DNA of 17,638 nt from an uncultured Bacillaceae bacterium (GCA_904501845.1 CAJGCH010000030.1:1-17638); one strand, 5' to 3'; shown: positions 7,131 through 14,506, counted from the stretch's first letter. Made by a program: numbers and translations. Notes: generated by a model not told the origin, from the letters alone.

Positions 7131-7144
7131 TGTTACCGTTTGCA
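7131..7144 (-). promoter_or_regulatory. Catabolite-responsive element (cre) upstream of ackA
   Basis: The minus-strand sequence TGCAAACGGTAACA fits the cre consensus TGNAANCGNWNNCW at every position. Its centre is about 57 bp upstream of the inferred ackA start. An upstream cre that activates rather than represses is established for ackA in B. subtilis, so the placement supports the same CcpA control here. Confidence 0.75.
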
Positions 7145-7217
7145 TAATAAATTTTATTATTTTCGAATAATTCTTTAACTTTTTAAAACCGCATGAATTA
7201 CAGGAGTTTGCCTATGA

Positions 7218-8210
7218 TTATTTCTCTGCCTTGATCCAATTATCGATTTTGTTCAGCATTGCAGCAGTCGCATTCTTATCTGACAATTTCGGCATATTGA
7301 CAAGCAGCACTTGTTTTGGCGCTTTCACTCCTTCACCGGTCTTTTGCAGAATCAGGATGCTTTTCGCTGACTGCTTGGATTTAAACATACTCTCCGGCAA
7401 TTGAATAAGCCCTTGGATATACCCGTGTTCATGTATAAATTGGTTTAATGCAGGGGCTTCAGATGTCGTAAACAGATCGTTCGGCACAAGGAAGAAAAGA
7501 TAGCTTCCATCCTTGGAATAGGTAAATCCTTGCTCAATGAAGAGATGGTGAGCATAGGACATCGAATCCGAATCCTTCGCTCTTACCTTAAAGTCCTTCG
7601 CACGCTCATTATCCGGGTAATAACCTATCGGCAAATCACAGATCACGACATCAGCAGGATCGATGAACAACGGCTGCAAGCTGTCCTGGTGCAGGAAATG
7701 GACAGGCATTCCAAGCAGATTTGCACCTGTATAAGCGAGCTTGACCAATGTTTCATCCACTTCAATCCCTGTCGCACTCAATTGCTTGCCGTTCAGGACA
7801 TTCATGACGGAAAAGAGCAGATTCCCTGTCCCCACAGCAGGGTCAAGAACAGACAATGCCTCTTGTTTAGCCGTGAATTTCTCCAGCAAATAAGCAAACA
7901 TGAAACCAATCGCATCAGGCGTCATTTGGTGATTAGGCTGCACATGCGTGCGCATGGCTTTTAAGATGGCCAATTGCCATCCTTTTCGGATATCTTCCTT
8001 ACTGTATTGTTCAAGGTGGATTTCCTGATAGCCTTTCTTTAATTTCTTTACGGTAATCTCACTGAGTTCATCCTGCAGTACATCGCCTTGGAAAAGATTC
8101 TCTCCTGTTTCAGCGATGGCCTCAAGTTCAGTACCTCCTAATTCATCTTGGATGATTTTTGCGGTACTTGTGATTAACTCATATATTTGTTCAACTTTTG
8201 TTGTATTCAT
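7218..8210 (-). CDS. ytxK: YtxK-type class I SAM methyltransferase-like protein
   Basis: The product resembles adenine-specific DNA methyltransferases of the HsdM type but is short and stands alone. A helical N-terminal region (about 1-90) precedes a Rossmann-like SAM domain. Motif I is LDPAVGTGN (122-130) and the acidic motif II is GIEVDE (148-153). The catalytic position, normally [DNS]PP[FYW], instead reads CDLPIGYYP (191-199). There is no target-recognition domain and no restriction subunit nearby. The start is ATG at 8210, behind TTGGAGGAA, giving 330 residues; the frame open to 8276 would overlap the promoter. From memory B. subtilis YtxK has a similar altered motif. The substrate is unknown; both DNA methylation and a non-enzymatic SAM-binding role remain possible. 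Confidence 0.85.
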   Translation of the reverse strand: MNTTKVEQIYELITSTAKIIQDELGGTELEAIAETGENLFQGDVLQDELSEITVKKLKKGYQEIHLEQYSKEDIRKGWQLAILKAMRTHVQPNHQMTPDAIGFMFAYLLEKFTAKQEALSVLDPAVGTGNLLFSVMNVLNGKQLSATGIEVDETLVKLAYTGANLLGMPVHFLHQDSLQPLFIDPADVVICDLPIGYYPDNERAKDFKVRAKDSDSMSYAHHLFIEQGFTYSKDGSYLFFLVPNDLFTTSEAPALNQFIHEHGYIQGLIQLPESMFKSKQSAKSILILQKTGEGVKAPKQVLLVNMPKLSDKNATAAMLNKIDNWIKAEK

Positions 8211-8247
8211 AGCGTTTCCTCCAACTTCGTCCACTATTCTTCTACCC

Positions 8248-8276
8248 ATTGTAGTATTACATCCTATAAAGAACAA
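8248..8276 (-). promoter_or_regulatory. Sigma-A promoter of ytxK
   Basis: On the minus strand TTGTTC (8271-8276) and TACAAT (8248-8253) are 17 bp apart. The inferred start near 8241 lies inside the longer open frame, so only the ATG at 8210 would be on the transcript. Confidence 0.6.
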
Positions 8277-8363
8277 GTATCACCTTTTCTGAGAGGGATA
8301 AACATTTCTAGAAGCCGAAAGAACGTTAGAATAGTGAATATTCCATAAAATTTCGCCAAATAA

Positions 8364-8409
8364 AAAGAATCCAGGATAATGGTTCATGCTGAACCTTCCT
8401 GGATTCTTT
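8364..8409 (-). terminator. Intrinsic terminator after tpx
   Basis: The outer stem is AAAGAATCCAGG (8364-8375) with CCTGGATTCTTT (8398-8409), a perfect 12 bp. Inside it GGTTCA and TGAACC form a second stem. On the minus strand CTTTTTATTT follows. Confidence 0.88.
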
Positions 8410-8419
8410 GCGTTACACT

Positions 8420-8920
8420 TTATTTTGCAGCTTTTGCCGCTTCAATTGCCGCATTGTAATTTGGATGATCGGTGCTTTCAGGCACATATTCTGCGTATGT
8501 AACCATATCTTGGCTATCTACAACAAACACGGCACGCGCAAGCAAGCGCAATTCTTTAATGTGCACGCCATATGCCTCTCCAAAAGATAATTCCCTATGG
8601 TCAGAAACCGTTACGACATTTTCAAGTCCGGCAGCCGCACACCAGCGTTTTTGCGCAAATGGCAGGTCGACACTGACCGTGATGACTTCAACATTGCCCA
8701 ATTTGGACGCCTCTTCATTGAATTTACGGGTTTGCGCATCACATACCCCTGTATCAAGAGATGGAACGACACTTAATATTCTAACCTTCCCAGCTGAGCT
8801 CTCGAGCGTTACCGGGGATAGATCATTCGCAAGCACCGTAAATTCCGGCGCCTTATCGCCCGCTTTCACTTCTGTTCCGACCAATGTAACCGGATTTCCT
8901 TTAAAAGTCACGTTCGCCAT
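8420..8920 (-). CDS. tpx: Thiol peroxidase (atypical 2-Cys peroxiredoxin)
   Basis: Tpx reduces hydrogen peroxide and organic hydroperoxides in the cytoplasm, and is re-reduced by thioredoxin. The 166-residue length is typical. The peroxidatic cysteine is Cys60 in PSLDTGVCDAQT and the resolving cysteine is Cys94 in QKRWCAAAG; this spacing is diagnostic for Tpx. Arg129 in LLARAVFVVD matches the conserved active-site arginine. The ATG at 8920 has a GGAGGAGGA ribosome binding site. The gene has its own sigma-A promoter (8963-8991) and its own terminator, so it is probably monocistronic. Nothing is unusual in it. Confidence 0.97.
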   Translation of the reverse strand: MANVTFKGNPVTLVGTEVKAGDKAPEFTVLANDLSPVTLESSAGKVRILSVVPSLDTGVCDAQTRKFNEEASKLGNVEVITVSVDLPFAQKRWCAAAGLENVVTVSDHRELSFGEAYGVHIKELRLLARAVFVVDSQDMVTYAEYVPESTDHPNYNAAIEAAKAAK

Positions 8921-8962
8921 ATTAATTCCTCCTCCATAGTCTGAATTTTCCCATTCATCTTA

Positions 8963-8991
8963 AGTATAGAGTCTTGGCAGGCCTTTGTAAA
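8963..8991 (-). promoter_or_regulatory. Sigma-A promoter of tpx
   Basis: On the minus strand TTTACA (8986-8991) and TATACT (8963-8968) are 17 bp apart, with the start near 8956, about 36 bases before the ATG. Confidence 0.75.
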
Positions 8992-9033
8992 AAGCTATGG
9001 TTTTGGAGGGAGAAGAATCTTCACAAAAAACGA

Positions 9034-9058
9034 ACCACATCTCACAAGAAGATGCGGT
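9034..9058 (-). terminator. Intrinsic terminator after ytfJ
   Basis: ACCACATCT (9034-9042) and AGATGCGGT (9050-9058) form a 9-bp stem with one wobble-type mismatch. On the minus strand TTCGTTTTTTG follows. It is 15 bases downstream of ytfJ. Confidence 0.7.
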
Positions 9059-9072
9059 CAATGTCCGTTCTA

Positions 9073-9504
9073 TTAATCCATGCTGTCTATGCCAGATGTT
9101 TGCTGGTCTTCCGGCATCCCTTTTCCTTTTTTCGAGAACATGGAGCTAACCTTATCGACTGCTACAGGTGTTGCCTCCATTAATTTCTCGATGAGGTGAG
9201 TATTCTCATCAAGATGCAGCATTTTGATTCCTTGGGAGCTGACAATCAAGAAGGCGATAGGGGTAATATACACGCCCCCTGCACTTCCCCCTCCAAAAGG
9301 ATGTCTGTGATCCTCTGCCGCCGGACCACTGATTTGATAGTCACTGCCGCCTGCCGCATAACCAAATGCCACTTTCGATACGGTCATAATGACGCTCCCG
9401 TCCGGAGTTTCGACAGGGTCACCAATAATCGTGTTCACATCTACCATGCTTCTCAAGTTTTCCATCGCCGAATTCATTAATCCGCCAATAGGATGATTAG
9501 ACAT
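9073..9504 (-). CDS. ytfJ: GerW-family sporulation protein YtfJ
   Basis: This 143-residue protein belongs to the YtfJ/GerW family, whose members are made during sporulation and are linked to spore germination; the biochemical role is not established. The hallmark N-terminus MSNHPIGGLMNSAMENLRSMVDVNTIIGDPV is followed by a glycine-rich core (GYAAGGSDY and HPFGGGSAGGVYITPIAFLIV, about 48-90). The C-terminus is polar, lysine-rich and probably disordered. The ATG at 9504 follows GGAGGG. It starts 14 bases after ytfI ends, so the two are co-transcribed and share a terminator. The family assignment is firm and points to an endospore former. Confidence 0.93.
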   Translation of the reverse strand: MSNHPIGGLMNSAMENLRSMVDVNTIIGDPVETPDGSVIMTVSKVAFGYAAGGSDYQISGPAAEDHRHPFGGGSAGGVYITPIAFLIVSSQGIKMLHLDENTHLIEKLMEATPVAVDKVSSMFSKKGKGMPEDQQTSGIDSMD

Positions 9505-9518
9505 AATATACCCTCCTG

Positions 9519-10187
9519 TTAGGCCATTTGATTTTTGCCCTTATGGCTTTGTTTGCCTGCATTATGCAACTGCTTTTTCTTTTGCATAAACCGGGCTAAT
9601 TTCCATATAGCTTTTATAGCGTTTGCCATTCTGACCTTTCCTATGCACCCAATATGAAGCTCGAGCGGTTTCTTCATCATAAAATAGGGGATGACTTCGG
9701 TTTTTGGAACAACGATTAATTGAAAAAAATGCCCCAAGAACGCAACAGCTGTACTGACAATTCCCCACAATATACCGGTTGCCATCGCTGTCTTCGGTGC
9801 ATCCTCTGCGCCGTAGGACAAGGAAATCTCAAGGCTTGTCAATTGGATATCAGAGGTAAACTCCTTTGCGTTTTCTCCGTACTCTTTTAAGTCATTCAAT
9901 GATTTACCGATAACACGGAAAGATCCATCCATCTCGTCAATGGACGGTTCTTCCTGCTTGCTCTCTGTTTCACCCTTCTTCGCTCCCCCTACCGGTTCGC
10001 CTATTTTCACTTTTTTCTCATAATGAAGCAGTCTTCTCCACATTTCTACCTTTACATCTACCTCATTTTTTTGAAAGTTCCTGTCATAAATGACCGTCAC
10101 TGTTACTGGCGACAGCAAGAAAACCACAAGCAATATGAGCAGAACAAGCAGGCATAAAAACATAATGAACAAGCCAAACACCACCAT
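9519..10187 (-). CDS. ytfI: DUF2953-family membrane-anchored protein YtfI
   Basis: The protein has a long hydrophobic N-terminal segment (about residues 4-30) consistent with one membrane anchor. A mostly soluble part follows, with an acidic and lysine-rich linker at about 65-90. A GILWGIVSTAVAFLGHFF segment (about 138-155) may be a second membrane or re-entrant helix. The C-terminus is strongly basic. Position next to ytfJ and overall features match DUF2953 (YtfI); no molecular role is established. The start is uncertain: ATG at 10187 lies directly behind AAAGG, which is too close, whereas GTG at 10181 has that site at normal spacing and would remove two residues. It is separated from yteJ by a terminator, so the ytfI-ytfJ unit needs its own promoter, perhaps a sporulation one; I could not define it. 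Confidence 0.82.
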   Translation of the reverse strand: MVVFGLFIMFLCLLVLLILLVVFLLSPVTVTVIYDRNFQKNEVDVKVEMWRRLLHYEKKVKIGEPVGGAKKGETESKQEEPSIDEMDGSFRVIGKSLNDLKEYGENAKEFTSDIQLTSLEISLSYGAEDAPKTAMATGILWGIVSTAVAFLGHFFQLIVVPKTEVIPYFMMKKPLELHIGCIGKVRMANAIKAIWKLARFMQKKKQLHNAGKQSHKGKNQMA

Positions 10188-10227
10188 CCTTTATCAACCA
10201 ACCAGTATGGACAACCGGCACATAAAA

Positions 10228-10257
10228 TAAACCCGCATGCAAAGCAATGCGGGTTTA
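10228..10257 (-). terminator. Intrinsic terminator after yteJ
   Basis: A perfect 11-bp stem TAAACCCGCAT/ATGCGGGTTTA has an eight-base loop and is followed on the minus strand by TTTTATG. It separates sppA-yteJ from ytfI-ytfJ. Confidence 0.8.
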
Positions 10258-10271
10258 CACATATAATGATT

Positions 10272-10775
10272 TCAGCGCTCCTCATCGAGCACGACAGCTG
10301 TATCACTGAACATATCATGGAAACCCTGCTTGCGCGGGTTAAAAGCCACAACTATGTATCCGAGCAGGAAAAACGCGGAGATATATCTTCCTATCCATTC
10401 CCTGAACAATAATGTCTTCCAGTCAAGCCGATCCTTCGCCAGGGAAATGACATGGAGCCCCATGACCACCTTTCCTAATGTTTGCGAAAATAGGAGCGTC
10501 ATAACAAAGAAGTATCCGAAAAAGACGATGGAATCAATCACCGTGTATGGCGAGAGGATTCCGCTGCTGTCAATCGGTATCTCAAGCAATCGAAAAATCG
10601 GCTTAATGAAAAGCCGGCTAATGCTCCCGATAATCAGAATATCGATGAGGTAAGCCCAAAATCTCATCCAAAATCCGGCACGGCGCAAATTCTTAATCCC
10701 TTGATTAAAATCATCCGTGCATTGCATGCTCATGCCATCTTGCTTAGTTAAGCTATTTTCATGAGTATCCGTCAT
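10272..10775 (-). CDS. yteJ: RDD-family membrane protein YteJ
   Basis: The RDD family is named for conserved arginine and aspartates. Here the first helix region reads RAGFWMRFWAYLIDILIIGSI (about 32-52), giving Arg and Asp. The final conserved aspartate is in the C-terminal RKQGFHDMFSDTAVV. About three membrane helices are visible: 37-55, 80-105 and 132-150. FSQTLGKVVMGLHVI is the typical loop between the second and third. The gene starts 12 bases after sppA stops, and its ribosome binding site AGGGGG overlaps the sppA stop codon, so the two form one operon. In B. subtilis YteJ is paired with SppA in protection against lantibiotics, which I recall but cannot verify here. The length, 167 residues, is normal. 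Confidence 0.88.
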   Translation of the reverse strand: MTDTHENSLTKQDGMSMQCTDDFNQGIKNLRRAGFWMRFWAYLIDILIIGSISRLFIKPIFRLLEIPIDSSGILSPYTVIDSIVFFGYFFVMTLLFSQTLGKVVMGLHVISLAKDRLDWKTLLFREWIGRYISAFFLLGYIVVAFNPRKQGFHDMFSDTAVVLDEER

Positions 10776-10787
10776 TCCCGTGCCCCC

Positions 10788-11777
10788 TTACTCTCCAGAA
10801 TATAGATACATTAGCTGCGGAGATTGATTTTCGGTCATGATGCTTTTAAGAATGCTGGCCTCATCATTTCCGTCAACCCACTGCGCGAGCTTCAAATTCA
10901 GCATGGAACCAAAACCGATGGAATCCGTCAGCTTAACGACAGCGGCATCTGCCAGCTTCTCATTTTTCTTCATACCGGCAATTGCATCATCTAAATAGCC
11001 AAGCTCATCAACAAGATTCAGCTCCATCGCTTGGCGGCCATCATAGATTCGGCCATCCGCCACTTTCCGGACCTCCTCTTCAGACATTCCTCTTCCATCT
11101 GCTATGACATCGACAAATTGGCTATAAGAGTTATCCACGAGGGATTGCATGATGTTCTTCTCCTCATCAGTCATATCACGGAAGGAGTTCCCTATATCCT
11201 TGAACTCTCCACTCTTGATGGTGACCATCTCAATGCCATACTTTTCGGCAAACCCTTCAAAATTATAGCTTTGCATGATGACGCCTAGCGATCCTGTCAA
11301 TGTCTCAGGGCTCGCATAGATTTGATCGGCTGGTGCTGAGACATAATAACCGCCAGAAGCGGCCATTGAGCCCATGGATACATAAACCGGTTTGCCTGTC
11401 TTTTTAATGGCCTGGATTTTCCGGTGGATTTCGGCACTCTCATGAACGCCTCCGCCCGGTGAGTTCACCTCGAGAATAAGGCCGCTAATCGTGTCGTCCA
11501 TTGCAACCGTATCTAAATGATTCAGTAATGTTTGATGATGATATCCTTCCGACGACAGGAATGAGGAGGTATCTCCCGTATCCGCAATCGTCCCGTCAAT
11601 ATCCAGGACAACGATTTTTTGCTCATAATTACCTTCCTGGATTACTTCCTCTCCTGCTTCAAAAAGCTCAGTCATCGCTCCGTCATCTGTAGCCAGCAAG
11701 GAGATTGAATTCATTAAAATCGATGCGAAGAAAATAACTGCCGCGATTCCGAGTGCCAACCATCTTTTTTTGTTCAC
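10788..11777 (-). CDS. sppA: Signal peptide peptidase SppA
   Basis: SppA is a membrane-anchored serine protease of the ClpP/crotonase fold that degrades signal peptides and other membrane-proximal peptides. A single N-terminal membrane segment lies at about 6-28. The protease domain carries NSPGGGVHES (105-114), the nucleophile Ser141 in MAASGGYYVSAPAD, and the catalytic Lys193 in IKSGEFKDIG. The Ser-Lys spacing of 52 residues equals that known for B. subtilis SppA (147 and 199). The start is GTG at 11777, after GGGGGA; a nearby ATG is out of frame. It leads an operon with yteJ, and its promoter overlaps that of the divergent NAD kinase gene. Confidence 0.95.
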   Translation of the reverse strand: MNKKRWLALGIAAVIFFASILMNSISLLATDDGAMTELFEAGEEVIQEGNYEQKIVVLDIDGTIADTGDTSSFLSSEGYHHQTLLNHLDTVAMDDTISGLILEVNSPGGGVHESAEIHRKIQAIKKTGKPVYVSMGSMAASGGYYVSAPADQIYASPETLTGSLGVIMQSYNFEGFAEKYGIEMVTIKSGEFKDIGNSFRDMTDEEKNIMQSLVDNSYSQFVDVIADGRGMSEEEVRKVADGRIYDGRQAMELNLVDELGYLDDAIAGMKKNEKLADAAVVKLTDSIGFGSMLNLKLAQWVDGNDEASILKSIMTENQSPQLMYLYSGE

Positions 11778-11798
11778 ACATATTCCCCCAGTCGAAGT

Positions 11799-11826
11799 TT
11801 GAATCTTCCTATTTACCTGATAAAAT
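11799..11826 (+). promoter_or_regulatory. Candidate sigma-A promoter of the NAD kinase gene
   Basis: TTGAAT (11799-11804) and TAAAAT (11821-11826) are 16 bp apart, and TGA directly before the -10 gives an extended -10. Transcription would start near 11833, leaving a leader of about 70 bases. A weaker alternative is TTGGGC with TAGAAT further downstream. Confidence 0.5.
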
Positions 11827-11827
11827 T

Positions 11828-11836
11828 ATTATAACA
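11828..11836 (-). promoter_or_regulatory. Candidate extended -10 promoter of sppA-yteJ
   Basis: TGTTATAAT on the minus strand combines a consensus -10 (11828-11833) with a TGn extension. The -35 region is poor. It lies one base from the plus-strand -10 for the NAD kinase. Confidence 0.6.
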
Positions 11837-11904
11837 TGCCGATGTTGGGCAAACTTGAATTTGCATAGAATTCTAGCATGTAATGCCTATAGGAGGTTTC
11901 GCGA

Positions 11905-12705
11905 ATGGATAACCGCAAGAACATCTATTTTTATTACAAGAAAGACCAGGATATTCTCGAACGTATTGAAACCATTAAAGCAAGCACCGATAAGTATGGA
12001 TTCAACACCGTGGAGAATCATGCAGAAGCGAATATCATTGTCAGCATCGGTGATGACGGCACATTCCTGCAAGCTGTCCGCAAAACGGATTTCAGAGAGG
12101 ATTGCTTGTACGCCGGAATCTCTCTAGATGAGAAATTGAATATGTATTGTGATTTTTATATTGATGATACCGAGAAGATGGTCCAAGCCGTTACAACACC
12201 TGTCATTGAGGTAAGGAAATACCCAACTATCGAAGTGACGATTGATAATGAATACAGCTTTGATTGTTTGAACGAATGCTCCTTTCGTTCTTCCTTGATT
12301 AAGACCTTTGTCATTGAAGTCCATATTGACAACCAGCTGTTCGAGACTTTCCGAGGAGACGGAATGGTCATTGCTACCCCAACCGGTTCCACTGCCTATA
12401 ATAAGTCCCTGAATGGCGCTGTCGTCGACCCAACATTGCATTGTATGCAGGTGAGTGAGATCGCATCCATGAATAATAATCATTACCGGACATTGGGCTC
12501 CTCCTTTATTCTAGGCAGTGACCGGACACTCTCCCTCCAGCTTTCAAAAACAGGGGATGATTATCCCATCATCGGAATGGACAATGAAGCCATGAGTATC
12601 CAGCATATTGAACGGCTTGATTTCCGTCTCAGCGGCCGTCATATCAAAACGGTCAAACTGCGTGATAATTCTTTCTGGGAAAAAGTGCAGCGCTCATTCC
12701 TGTAA
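11905..12705 (+). CDS. nadK2: NAD kinase, NadK2/YtdI type
   Basis: NAD kinase phosphorylates NAD to NADP in the cytoplasm using ATP or polyphosphate. The NE pair is at 123-124 (CLNECSFRSS), and RGDGMVIATPTGSTAYNKS (150-168) is the conserved nucleotide-binding region. The C-terminus NSFWEKVQRSFL is typical of the second Bacillus NAD kinase (YtdI type). The usual GGDGT motif reads GDDGT at 49-53. I recall the same or a similar change in some Bacillus NadK2 proteins, so it may be a subgroup trait. AGGAGG lies eight bases before the ATG at 11905. The 266-residue length is normal. The gene is monocistronic, divergent from sppA and followed by a strong terminator. Confidence 0.94.
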   Translation: MDNRKNIYFYYKKDQDILERIETIKASTDKYGFNTVENHAEANIIVSIGDDGTFLQAVRKTDFREDCLYAGISLDEKLNMYCDFYIDDTEKMVQAVTTPVIEVRKYPTIEVTIDNEYSFDCLNECSFRSSLIKTFVIEVHIDNQLFETFRGDGMVIATPTGSTAYNKSLNGAVVDPTLHCMQVSEIASMNNNHYRTLGSSFILGSDRTLSLQLSKTGDDYPIIGMDNEAMSIQHIERLDFRLSGRHIKTVKLRDNSFWEKVQRSFL

Positions 12706-12719
12706 TGGGTTTGGATGAC

Positions 12720-12753
12720 CAGGTGAAGGCTTTGGTTTCCTTCACCTGTTTTT
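12720..12753 (+). terminator. Intrinsic terminator after the NAD kinase gene
   Basis: A perfect 10-bp stem CAGGTGAAGG/CCTTCACCTG (12720-12729, 12739-12748) is followed directly by TTTTT. Confidence 0.92.
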
Positions 12754-12815
12754 ACGTAAGTGATTTCTTCATTCTTCATAGATGCGAATAGAACATCCCC
12801 TCTTCAATAAAAAAC

Positions 12816-12860
12816 AAGCTGACTCGAGAGCCCTGTTTATTCGGGACTTCGAGCCAGCTT
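12816..12860 (-). terminator. Intrinsic terminator after the acyl-CoA synthetase gene
   Basis: AAGCTGACTCGA (from 12816) pairs imperfectly with TTCGAGCCAGCTT (to 12860), and CCC/GGG close the loop. On the minus strand GTTTTTTATTG follows. With the NAD kinase terminator it insulates the two convergent genes. Confidence 0.78.
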
Positions 12861-12886
12861 TATTATTTATTACTCATTTATTACTC

Positions 12887-14461
12887 TTATTGGTTTCCAA
12901 GCTCCATTTTCCTCAGCTCAACACGCATAATCTTCCCTGAAATCGTTTTCGGGAGATCGTCGACAAACGCAATTTTGCGAGGGTATTTATAAGGAGCGGT
13001 CAATTCCTTCACATGATTTTGCAGCTCCTTAATCAGGTCATCTGACGGCTCTTTCGCATCTTCTTTCAGCACCACAAAAGCCTTGACGATTTGACCTCGC
13101 TCCTCATCAGGACTTGCCACTACCGCGCACTCCTTCACATCAGGATGCTTAACGAGCGCATCCTCCACTTCAAATGGCCCAATCGTATAGCCTGAGCTAA
13201 TGATAATATCATCTCTGCGCCCTTCGAACCAGAAGTATCCGTCTACATCCTTCTTCGCCTTATCTCCCGTAATATAATAGTCACCCCTGAATTGCATGGC
13301 TGTTCTTTCGGGGTCCTTATAGTATTCCTTAAAAAGGGCCGGTGTCTCAACATGCACAGCAATATCCCCAGTCTCACCTGCAGGACACACCCTTCCTTCC
13401 TCATCGATGACCTCTACCCTATTTCCTGGTGTTGGTTTTCCCATCGAGCCTGGTTTAACATCCATGCCTTTCGTGACACCGACAAGGAGCGTATTCTCGG
13501 TCTGCCCATATCCGTCTCTGACCGTAACCCCAAAATGAGAGCGGAATGTATCAATGACTTCCCTGTTCAATGGCTCGCCCGCAGAAACAGCGCTATGAAG
13601 ATGCTGCAGCTTATAATCCGCCAGATTATTAACCTTAGCCATTAAACGATATTCAGTCGGTGTGCAGCAGAGGACATTGATGGAATGGTCATCCAGAAGC
13701 TGCAGATATGCCTTTGGCTCAAACTTGCCGTGATAAACGAATCCCGTTGCTCCTGAGCCAAGGACAGACAAAAACGGGCTCCAAATCCATTTCTGCCAGC
13801 CTGGACCTGCCGTTGCCCAGACAACATCCTCTTCCTCAATGCACAGCCAATTGCTTGCTGCCGTTCTCAGGTGGGCATAAGCCCACCCATGGGTATGGAC
13901 CACGCCCTTCGGCTGCCCTGTTGTACCTGATGTATAGGAGAGGAAAGCCATATCCTCACGCTTTGTCTTTGCCGTCTCAAGCTCATAATGAGCGTGCTGG
14001 ATTTTCTCATCGAGGGGAATCCAGCCTTCCTCCTGGCCATTAATAATGAACTTATGTAGGGTTTCTTTAGGTGAGAGGCCTTGAAAGGTCTCCGTATATG
14101 GTTTATGTACGAGAACAGCCTTTGCTTCAGAATGATCGATTCTGTACTGCAAATCCTTCGTTCGCAGCATCTCTGAACATGGTATGACCACTAGTCCAAT
14201 CTTTAAGGCAGCCAAATAAACCGTATAGGCTTCAACAAGCCTCGGCACCATGATAAGCATCTTGTCTCCCGCTTTGAGCCCCTCATCAAGGAATACGTTC
14301 GCTGTTTTATTAACTGTCCGCATGAGCTCTTTATATGTTATCTCTCTTTTTAAACCGCTTTCATTTCTCCATATAATCGCTTTTCTTCTTTCATATTTGG
14401 CAAACCGCTCAACTTCTGTTACTAAATTGTATTGCTCCGGTGCAATCAGGTTCTCGTTCAT
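12887..14461 (-). CDS. Acyl-CoA synthetase of the AMP-binding family (YtcI/MbcS-like)
   Basis: This enzyme activates a carboxylic acid with ATP and then transfers it to CoA. The adenylate-forming P-loop SYTSGTTGQPKGVVHTHG lies at about 175-192, followed by DGYGQTEN (A5), YITGDKAKKD (A7) and EGRRDDIIISSGYTIGPFEVE (A8 hinge region). Near the C-terminus PKTISGKIMR holds the catalytic Lys510. It is 524 residues from ATG at 14461, which has GGGGAGTGGAG upstream; the TTG at 14482 is rejected. Position and sequence match B. subtilis YtcI as I recall. Related proteins are called MbcS, acting on branched short- or medium-chain acids. The WATAGPGWQKWIWSP motif resembles medium-chain synthetases, but the substrate cannot be read from sequence. 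An acetyl-CoA synthetase role is less likely because the protein is shorter. Confidence 0.88.
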   Translation of the reverse strand: MNENLIAPEQYNLVTEVERFAKYERRKAIIWRNESGLKREITYKELMRTVNKTANVFLDEGLKAGDKMLIMVPRLVEAYTVYLAALKIGLVVIPCSEMLRTKDLQYRIDHSEAKAVLVHKPYTETFQGLSPKETLHKFIINGQEEGWIPLDEKIQHAHYELETAKTKREDMAFLSYTSGTTGQPKGVVHTHGWAYAHLRTAASNWLCIEEEDVVWATAGPGWQKWIWSPFLSVLGSGATGFVYHGKFEPKAYLQLLDDHSINVLCCTPTEYRLMAKVNNLADYKLQHLHSAVSAGEPLNREVIDTFRSHFGVTVRDGYGQTENTLLVGVTKGMDVKPGSMGKPTPGNRVEVIDEEGRVCPAGETGDIAVHVETPALFKEYYKDPERTAMQFRGDYYITGDKAKKDVDGYFWFEGRRDDIIISSGYTIGPFEVEDALVKHPDVKECAVVASPDEERGQIVKAFVVLKEDAKEPSDDLIKELQNHVKELTAPYKYPRKIAFVDDLPKTISGKIMRVELRKMELGNQ

Positions 14462-14500
14462 GTTCTCCACTCCCCTTAACAATTAATGGTAATCAATGCC

Positions 14501-14506
14501 ATTATA
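14501..14506 (-). promoter_or_regulatory. Consensus -10 of the acyl-CoA synthetase gene, overlapped by a dyad
   Basis: TATAAT on the minus strand lies about 40 bases before the ATG. The -35 region (TGAAAA at about 17 bp) is weak. An inverted repeat TAATGG (14484-14489) and CCATTA (14499-14504) with a nine-base gap overlaps the -10 and start region, where a repressor could act. Confidence 0.5.

Noticed and set aside
8211..8276. In-frame upstream extension of ytxK
   Set aside because: A good sigma-A promoter lies within it and ATG 8210 has a strong ribosome binding site.
8992..8998. AGC upstream of the tpx -35 as an Spx-responsive element
   Set aside because: The trinucleotide is not at the expected distance from the -35 and is too short to support a call.
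10188..10227. CATACTGG as a sporulation sigma-G -10 for ytfI-ytfJ
   Set aside because: No acceptable -35 lies at the required spacing, so I do not call a promoter.
11849..11866. GCAAACTTGAATTTGC inverted repeat before the NAD kinase as a regulator site
   Set aside because: The arms are only five bases and match no operator I can name.
13292..14043. Open frames inside the acyl-CoA synthetase gene on either strand
   Set aside because: They are shadows: no family resemblance, poor start signals, and full overlap with a complete enzyme gene.
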